Assembly (NCBI GenBank): GCA_003164295.1
Contig: PLTA01000015.1
Location: 1-63,057 of the forward strand
Reading direction: 5' to 3'
Origin: Candidatus Bathyarchaeota archaeon
GTDB lineage: Archaea > Thermoproteota > Bathyarchaeia > Bathyarchaeales > Bathycorpusculaceae
Length of the DNA: 63,057 nucleotides
This document shows positions 62,224 to 63,057 of the stretch, piece by piece (positions within the stretch are counted from its first letter, which is position 1; each line of letters begins with the position of its first letter). The position numbers and the translations under genes are program-made. The notes beneath the pieces are model-generated. The model was given only the letters and a program-made list of their open reading frames with translations, searched no databases and was not told the DNA's origin.

Positions 62224-63057
62224 CTTGCTCTACCTCGTTATTTTCAATTATTGATTTAATTAAGGTTACATATTTTTTTGCTACGTTTTTCCAAAGAAAG
62301 CGTCTACTGTATTTGTAAGCTTTCTTTTGAACTTCATTGCGGAAATTTTCGTCTAAGAGCCTGCTTATACCTTCTGCAATTGATGCGGGATCTTCAAATT
62401 TGCACAGTATTCCTCTATCGTTAGCCAAGACTTCTTGAGCGTGGTAGTAAGGAGTAGAAACTACAGCTTTTCCGGCGCCAAGGGCATAGATAAGGGTACC
62501 ACTGCTGATTTGGTTAGCGGAAATGTAGGGGGTTAAGTAAATATCGGTTGCTTGGAGAAAAGTTTTTAATTCATTTTTGGTAACAAATCTGTTTGTGAAT
62601 CTGACGTGTTCTTCTAAATCGAGTTCGCTAACAAGCTCTGTAAGTCTATTTCGGTATTTTTCACCCTCATTTTTTCTGACTTCAGGGTGAGTTTCTCCTA
62701 TAATGAGATAAATTATTTTGGGCTCTTTCTTAATGACTTCTGGAAGAGCCTGAATGGCGTATTCGATTCCTTTGCCGCTGCTTATCAACCCGAATGTAGA
62801 AGCGACCAAACGATCTTTTAGGCCTAGTGATTCTTTGATTGATTTGTTGTTTTTGTACTCTATGCTTGGACAACCATGTGGAATAACAACGCATTTCTTG
62901 CAAGATATGCCTTGGTTTTTTAGCATATTGATTGCGGGATGAGCAATTACGACAATTGATTCGCTTCTTTCCACTATGTATCTTAGATTTTCTATTGCTT
63001 TTTGATCAAAATTTGGTTGCACTGTGTGAAGGGTAGTAATGACTGGTTTTTTGACAT
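62132..63057 (-). CDS. GT4-family glycosyltransferase, 5' end beyond the window
   Basis: The frame is open to the right edge and encodes KKPVITTLHTV before the Met/Val at 63022, so the true start lies outside. The visible 308 codons give the GT4 C-terminal half: VVIPHG near the start, the donor-site segments TFGLISSGKGIEYAIQALPE, LIIGETHPEVRKN, VRFTNRFVTKNELKTFLQAT and the terminal SSGTLIYALGAGKAVVSTPY with an acidic motif. It transfers a sugar from a nucleotide donor in surface glycan synthesis. The last 30 residues overlap the toroid gene and look unlike normal GT4 ends. Confidence 0.88.
   Translation of the reverse strand, partial: VKKPVITTLHTVQPNFDQKAIENLRYIVERSESIVVIAHPAINMLKNQGISCKKCVVIPHGCPSIEYKNNKSIKESLGLKDRLVASTFGLISSGKGIEYAIQALPEVIKKEPKIIYLIIGETHPEVRKNEGEKYRNRLTELVSELDLEEHVRFTNRFVTKNELKTFLQATDIYLTPYISANQISSGTLIYALGAGKAVVSTPYYHAQEVLANDRGILCKFEDPASIAEGISRLLDENFRNEVQKKAYKYSRRFLWKNVAKKYVTLIKSIIENNEVEQVDNITYKTRFCKNIDRRCGNTPAFEIRNTK

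Noticed and set aside
1..63057. CRISPR arrays, insertion sequences and rRNA genes
   Set aside because: No regularly spaced direct repeats, transposase or integrase motifs, or rRNA-like sequence were seen on reading the window.

Overview
The window is archaeal chromosome, AT-rich, with tightly packed genes. Archaeal markers include CTP-dependent riboflavin kinase (RibK) and archaeal FAD synthetase (RibL), diphthine synthase, archaeal phosphoglycerate mutase (ApgM), geranylgeranyl reductase, Mre11/Rad50, ribosomal protein S10, a two-part TatA/TatC pathway, GTP-type PEP carboxykinase and GatCAB with AspRS. Start codons are mixed ATG, GTG and TTG. Some genes have Shine-Dalgarno sites and others look leaderless behind TATA boxes. 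The zinc-ribbon membrane proteins and surface proteins with a C-terminal anchor resemble those of Candidatus Bathyarchaeia (Thermoproteota). That placement is an inference from gene style, not from a marker tree.

The first 20 kb is a tetrapyrrole supercluster. A minus-strand operon (8322 down to 1354) carries an amidotransferase-ATPase with inverted domain order, precorrin-2 dehydrogenase, hemB, hemL, hemC, uroporphyrinogen methyltransferase and hemD. Divergent from it, sharing one symmetric TATA element, a plus-strand operon runs hemA, a cbiX-cbiC fusion, cbiD, E, T, L, F, G and H. Together they cover glutamyl-tRNA to the late corrin ring through the anaerobic route. No cbiJ, heme or F430 tail genes are seen. 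After a VapBC pair comes a cobalt transporter operon (cbiM, a CbiN-like protein, a 42-residue membrane peptide, cbiQ, cbiO) facing a winged-helix regulator, with two perfect inverted repeats between them. A CobD-type aminotransferase and cbiB lie apart at 42.5-44.7 kb.

From 20.9 to 47.7 kb the content is mixed: a repeat-containing surface protein, Rad50/Mre11, an AN1-finger site-2 protease, S10, small zinc-ribbon and flavodoxin proteins, TatC with an added zinc ribbon, TatA, HtpX, a rhomboid protease, flavin cofactor and diphthamide genes, ApgM, and several surface proteins. Between 29.6 and 33.3 kb at least five membrane or surface genes are broken by single-base frameshifts, and a sixth at 39.7-40.7 kb has an in-frame TGA plus a frameshift. 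About sixty housekeeping genes around them are intact, so this looks like local decay, although homopolymer sequencing errors are not excluded.

From 47.7 kb on are a metallo-beta-lactamase hydrolase, PEP carboxykinase, NAD synthetase, L-asparaginase, the aspS-gatC-gatA-gatB operon for transamidation, a winged-helix regulator, geranylgeranyl reductase, and a glycosyltransferase with a helical-toroid partner that runs off the right edge. Two intact secreted-protein genes (34.6 and 41.0 kb) share an upstream palindrome, GTTCC-N6-GGAAC, at nearly the same distance from their starts.
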